Source of the DNA: Diadema setosum
Lineage: Eukaryota > Echinodermata > Echinoidea > Diadematoida > Diadematidae
Length of the DNA: 64,000 bases
Direction of reading: 5' to 3'
Assembly (NCBI RefSeq): GCF_964275005.1
Contig: NC_092686.1
Coordinates: 40,521,511 to 40,585,510, forward strand
Below, piece after piece: positions 58,662 to 64,000 of this stretch. Numbering within the stretch: the stretch's first letter is position 1; every line of letters starts with the position of its first letter. Under the pieces are notes generated by a model. It was not told where the DNA came from and made no database searches. It saw only the letters and a list, made by a program, of their open reading frames with translations. Position numbers and translations under genes: made by a program.

Positions 58662-61600
58662 TCAACGCGGGCATGCGATGATCTCGAATTTCCTCGGAGC
58701 CAGAGTGGACGTTCGATGACCAAAGCCGTAGTCAGGAAGCACGCCTTCTGGCAGTCGGAAGACAAAATTCTGCAGGAGGCTGGTGAAAAACAGGAATAGT
58801 TCCACTTTGGCCAGTTGCTCTCCCAGACACACTCGGCGACCTGAAAACAGAGGGAAGATAATGTGTTGCGATGATCCTCCTTAGGTATGCGTATGGATGT
58901 GTATGACTGCCTGTAAAGTGTCTATTCATATGACCAATTATAGTCACTCAATCGACATAATGCAAAGGATGTAAAACAAAAGCTTTTGCATTCCAGTAAA
59001 AAAAAAAAAAATGGACATCTCATCTCGATTTTAGTTACTGTATTTATATTTTTAAGTGATTTGTGGGGTGCAATATAATTTTCCTACTGTGCGCAATTTA
59101 ATATATCAAAGACATCTGTTTTCAGAGGAAAGAATTCTGTGAACTAACATTCACTTTCTATTATTACACATAAGGGAAAGGACCATCAGGCAATCATATA
59201 CATGATCGTAATCATTATAATTCACTGTATGAGCGTTTTTTAGTTCATACATGTAGTTAACTTTATGATTGGTCTTAACACCTGGATGCAAAACAGCACG
59301 ACGTCGGAGCTGAAGGGGTTTATTAAGGTCATACCAGCTCCGAATGGCATGTGTCCGTCGTGTTTTATGGTCGTCCTCCCGTCCTCGGCTAGGAATCGCA
59401 TGGGGTCAAAGGTCTCGGGGTCAGGCCACAGCTGGGGGTCAAGGTGCATGCCAACCATGTTCATCATGACAATTGACCGCTCGGGAAAATGGTAGCCTCG
59501 GAACAAGATGTCCTCGGTCGTGATGTGTGGAATGCCGAGAGGAGCGATGGGGCGGATTCGGAGGAGCTCAGCGATGGCGGCTTCGGTGTACGGCATCTTG
59601 ATGCGGTCATCGTAACTCGGCGTGCCGTGTCGCCCTACCACGGAGTCAATTTCCTCCCCAATCTGAAGATATCCCAAAAACAAAAAGTGAAATTGCCATC
59701 GAATAGACAAAGATAAAATCACGATTCGCCAAGGCAATTTCAACGATCACAGGATAAGATGCGTCTCTACACAACATCTCCAAGTTTTCGTTTATAAAGT
59801 TCTCGTTTGGTCTAGAGTAGAGGCAAATAAATCGGCAATCTAGAAACAGGACCTTCGATTCATATACGATTCACGTTTCTCAACACAGATGTGACAGATA
59901 TTGCGGAGATGTTACTTAACACGGCAAAAATTAACACTACCGTTTTGAATATAAAATACACGTATTTCTGGAAGGTACCTGATGGACTGTATGCGTTTTG
60001 ACCTCTTACTGCTCTATAATAGAACTGTCAAACCGTCTATACCTTTGTCTTTCAAAATCAAAGAAACAGGATGTTCGAGGTCTCATCAAACTCATAGTAA
60101 ACTGAAAAATTAAAAAGTTAGTAGATTTCAAAACTTCAATTTGTAAAATTAGTATGTAGCAACATATACAAACTAGATGAATGTGATGACCATGGTCTAA
60201 CTTAATATCATTGACCTATCACAGCATTATATGTTCACTAAATTTCCCGGAATGATTTTTTTTTTTTTTTTTTTTTTTTGAGAGGAAAATCATCATAGGA
60301 TGATGATAGGTGGTTGAGTGGAACCAGTACCGGTACCTTTGCCTGCACTTGTTGGTACCCTGCCATGTAGAGCATCCCCCACGTCAGGGTAGTGGCAACC
60401 GTCTCTGTCCCGGCCAGGTAAATGTCCAGCAAGGTGCGCCACAGAGTCGATTCATCCAGGTAGCTGATCTCGCCTGATGCCTCGGCCCGATCAATTTCGG
60501 CCAGACACATGTCGATCACGTCCCTCGGATGTTCGGCATCGAAAATTTCGCGGTGCTCCGTCACCTCACCCTTCATCAATCCAATGAGAGCGTTACACAT
60601 ACCTCGCTCCTTGTTGAACAGAGGAGTGTAGTAGAGCCAGGGGAACATCTCAAGTGGACCATAGAAGTTCTCCGCACCCAACACGTCCGTAATAAGCTGC
60701 ACCATCTGCTGAAAACGCTCGTTGGAGTATTCAAACCTTCTTCCAGCCGTAATAGTTCGAATTATGTTTGCAACAGCATAGTTTACCATGCGGAATGGGT
60801 CGAAGGGCTGAGCATCGATACGGGAAAATTCTCGACAGAGGATTTGAGCTTCGTCATTCACAGTATCGCCTAAGGTCCTTTTCCCCATACCGTGCTTCCG
60901 AAGGGCATGTAGAAAAAAGCGACGCATTTCGCTCCAAGGCTTCCCTTCAGCAAAAATTATACTTCCTGACGTAAGGAAAAGGAGTAAAGCGTCGTTACAA
61001 TACTCTATGTATTATTCTTGGAGATCATTCCATAATCATTACATAACTCCATTACCACATAAATCAATCTGAATCAATCAAGTGAAGAATGTTAGTAGAA
61101 TTTATTGTTACTTTTGATATTATAAAAGAAAGTCATTTTTCATAACTTTCTGAATTCTTAAAGAGTAATCATTTTATTGTTATGTATATTAATCAAGATC
61201 TGAATCTCTCTACGTAAAGCGCATATAAAATGGGTCGCAATAATTATCATGCGCTAAGGATATCACAATTATGTATCATGATCATTCTCATGATACATCT
61301 GTACTCTGAGCCACTGGACAATGCTTTTCAAGTGCAGTTCAATGATCACGTACTTGTGTAAACTCAAAACTCAAAACGTAAAGATAATGTCTATATCGCA
61401 TGCATCATATTATTGTAGGCCCTATTAAAGTGGAGGCACACAATATAGTATGCCCTATCCCTTAGCCACTCGAAACAGTCAGAGCAGGCAATATTCCAAT
61501 TTCAGTTAACCCTGATCGAGTGGGGTGATGAGGTACAATTACGTCGTAACACAATAATCATGTATTCAACACCAGTAAGCCTACATTAGGGAAGCAATAG

Positions 61601-62106
61601 GGCCTATAGGCCTTCGTGCAAACATAACGTAATTGACCTTATCTATAGGGCCTACATCTCTTGAATCACTAATTAGCATGAATCCATGCATTCTATACGC
61701 TGTATTACCTTATTTCGGCTTTTTTTATACCTTCATCCTTAAAAGCCACGTGGGCAAGAGGCGCGGTGTCCCTTCCTGACGTAATCGCGGCCTGCTTCAC
61801 GAACAGTTCTTTCACCATCTCGGGGTCGCTCATGATGACGAGGAGCTTCTTCCCCTTCTGGACGGAGTAGATGTCACCGTATCGCCGGCGGAGGTCGGTT
61901 ACCAGCTCGATCAGGTTGGGCGGCTTGGAACGCGACACGATGCGCCAGAGGTCGCTTAGAAAGATGCTGAGTGTGGTAGGGCCAGGTGGATATGGGTGGG
62001 CGGGGCGTGAGCCGGATGTCCCGCCCTTTCGATGGCGTAGCCAAAGAAAAGTTAAGAGCGCCGTAGCAACACCTATACATATTTGTGTGAACGTTCCTGG
62101 ATCCAT
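58662..62106 (-). CDS. Cytochrome P450, CYP2-clan microsomal monooxygenase (4 exons)
   Basis: Microsomal P450s insert one oxygen atom into lipophilic substrates using electrons from NADPH-P450 reductase at the ER. Minus-strand exons 62106-61731, 60965-60337, 59662-59335 and 58840-58662 join in phase to 1512 nt, 503 residues, the normal family length. Residues about 4-22 form the N-terminal membrane anchor, followed by the proline hinge PYPPGP. Trp136 starts the C-helix WxxxR (WSEMR). The I-helix oxygen-activation motif is AGTET (310-314), the K-helix ExxR is ELLR (367-370), and FDPMRF is the PERF-type motif. The heme loop [11 protein letters not shown] has thiolate ligand Cys449. The GRRVCLGE form and exon pattern favour the CYP2 clan (CYP2U/CYP2-like). 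The substrate cannot be told. No defect is visible. Confidence 0.96.
61510..61560. mobile_element. Possible solo end of the piggyBac-like family
   Basis: TTAA at 61506-61509 is followed by CCCTGATCGAGTGGGG, resembling the CCCTAATCxxxCTGGG ends elsewhere. There is no G-run hairpin and no second end. It lies in intron 1 of the P450. Confidence 0.35.
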
Positions 62107-64000
62107 TTCTCTGTAGGGCCCTCGTTTTCCCTGTTTTTCCTAAAATACGATAGAAAAAAATACAGTAAAACAAACTGAAGTCAATGCAAAGCAATATATT
62201 GTCAAGCAGTAAAATGTATAACAGTCGCTGTACAATAAGAGTGATCCAGGAAAATAATTTAACACTTCTCACTAACAGGCAAAAAGTAAACAAATCTTAT
62301 GGTGAAAACAAAATAGATATGATTATTATATCACATGCAAATAGCACTTCTTTTGAGTGCAGCGACCAGTGGACAAACACATAATTCCAATCTTCGCCCC
62401 AGCTCTCATCGGAATATATAGTCCATAAAATCATTATCATCCGCAAATCCATTTGTTGAGGACGCGACATGCATTCATATAAGCACGGTTGTGCAGAACC
62501 ATTGTTGCTACGTGAAGGACAGAACGAGAGCGTACATACACGTGCACACGATCAGCAAACATAACTATGTACATATTATATTCATCTGTACTTGTACACT
62601 AATCCTTATCTGCTACCATGGTAGTGATACGGCCTAGGGGTACGTAATGTGTTTCATATAGGCCTGCTAAATTCCCATTATGTGGCGCGTGTGCGTTATA
62701 CCAAGGCGCAGCCACCTCCCTGCAAGGAGGTAGGGCCTTACCCTACTGATGGGCGAGCACCTCCGTAAGTTATATACCAACGCTCCCAGCAGAGATCATA
62801 TCCATGATTGGATTGTAATACAGCCACAGGGATACAGGCTAATGGTATCATATCAGATTGATTATACACACAATTTGAACAATATTACTGTAGGTAGCAA
62901 TCGAACTATACTAAACCTGCAGCTACGATCAAAACTGCTGTGCAACTCGCAGATCGGGAGCGGTGAACTTTGGTTTGATGAAGTTCTAGCAGACAACCAG
63001 CGTGTGAAAAATCCGAGTACGCCTTACTGCGCAACAGAAGTTATAAGAATATGGGAAGTCTTCTTAGCAGAATGCCGTTCACTTTGACGAACTACAATGT
63101 ACTTAGTAATCAAACGTTGCCTCATTTCTCGCTACCACGGTAGCTACAGTGAATACAAGAGTGAATTTATTGTAGGCACCTTTTATCCCATTGTTCGCCG
63201 CACTCTTTCACGCTCAGCGCACATAAGCAGAATAACACTGCCAATATAGCTACGCACCAGGCGCATTTTGCTGTCAATGAAAGAGAGGACGCTTTAATTG
63301 TCATTGACATGTACAGGGAGAAATAGAAAATTGTGAATAAGACGCAGTATCAAGCGAGTAAGAGAACCCCCCCCCCCACACACACACACACACATCATCA
63401 TCATCATCATCATCATCCTACCCCTTTGCTGTGACTACACTGACGACTATATAATGTCTGACAACAGTATGCCTAACAAAAAGAAAGTCATCGGTGATAG
63501 ACACATAATTTATATCATGTTATTATAGGAGTCAAATGGGAGACGAGTCATGTGCTGCAACTCCACAGGCCTACCGGCAGCCGATTTCTCGGCCGATGAG
63601 TTTCCTTGCACCACGAAGATCCCTACTTATTAAATATTTGAAACTGAAGATGATTTTTTTTTGTATACGTGTATAGACAATAAATTCATAATATGCTTAA
63701 GTTTTAAGCATGTGAGACATTATCTCGGCTGCAAAGAAACTTTCCACCCTGCCATCAGTAGAGACTTACCACGTCTCACTCGATGATCGTCTCTAGCTCA
63801 TCTTAATTCTTACAATTAAGTTTGTTGTTTGTTTGTTGTATACTGTTTGTTTGTTTGTTGTTGTTGTTTTGTTGGGGGTGGAGGGGATGCAGAAAAATAC
63901 TCTAGTAAGACCGTGTACTATATCATCAACTAAATATCCATTAAAGTTAGATCACTATACTGGTCTTTTGTGACTGCGCGCCTATCACAATGCTCGCAGG
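62107..64000. other. P450 upstream region and right edge, no gene recognised
   Basis: The first few hundred bases are presumed P450 promoter and 5' UTR; no TATA box or xenobiotic response element is convincing. The open frame 62749-63087 (112 codons, plus) begins next to CTCCCTGCAAGGAGGTAGGG, a partial match to the 18-bp palindromes elsewhere. Its product resembles nothing I know. GTTT-type repeats lie near 63825-63868. Confidence 0.45.
63367..63418. repeat. Compound simple repeat: C run, (CA)n, (TCA)n
   Basis: About eleven C, then CA units, then about eight ATC units in direct succession. Confidence 0.95.

Noticed and set aside
1-64000. tRNA, rRNA, CRISPR or retroviral/LTR elements
   Set aside because: A read-through by eye found no convincing tRNA B-box with cloverleaf, no rRNA and no LTR element. 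A dedicated tRNA and covariance-model scan would be decisive.

Overview
The window is eukaryotic nuclear DNA from an animal. It is AT-rich, its genes are split by many introns, and it is full of short palindromic transposon remnants. All five genes match well-known animal proteins. Gene structures and the type of repeats (dense foldback MITEs, poly-G runs, pogo-, piggyBac- and Harbinger-like remnants) suggest an invertebrate deuterostome. An echinoderm such as a sea urchin or relative is the best guess, but I cannot prove it from the sequence alone.

Layout. (1) 2736-5021, minus strand: the first three coding exons of a TBC1D30-type Rab GTPase-activating protein; the TBC domain lies beyond the left edge. 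Its promoter region (about 5100-5815) has an inverted copy at about 7720-8380. (2) 5.8-16.9 kb: intergenic DNA with two worn LINE fragments, two copies of a long palindromic MITE, two copies of a non-LTR 3' tail and a hAT-like fragment. (3) 17.1-33.2 kb, plus strand: a complete NEDD1 gene with 13 coding exons encoding 676 residues. Its first coding intron is a textbook U12-type AT-AC intron. (4) 33.3-38.3 kb: no gene seen, one pogo-like MITE. (5) 38368-42214, plus strand: complete IMMP2L, five coding exons, 201 residues. (6) 42.2-49.6 kb: a transposon-rich interval holding piggyBac-like and Harbinger-like MITEs, some with unusual internal palindromes. (7) 49711-54726, minus strand: a short CHCHD3/CHCHD6-type MICOS subunit with seven coding exons, 155 residues and a 12-nt last coding exon. 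(8) 54.7-58.6 kb: MITEs and a GC-rich block repeating GACGTC. (9) 58662-62106, minus strand: complete CYP2-clan cytochrome P450, four exons, 503 residues. (10) 62.1-64 kb: no recognised gene.

The genes do not form a pathway. NEDD1 and TBC1D30 both act at the centrosome/cilium and IMMP2L and CHCHD3 both act at the mitochondrial inner membrane. From memory, each pair also shares a human chromosome (12 and 7), so the neighbourhood may preserve old linkage. I found no new multi-gene system. The most notable items are the inverted promoter duplication, the AT-AC intron, a piggyBac-like MITE family with G-run hairpins just inside its ends, and a MITE built from repeated ATTTCGT/ACGAAAT palindromes. 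Exon boundaries were set by hand from splice signals, reading phase and remembered human proteins; no alignment was run.
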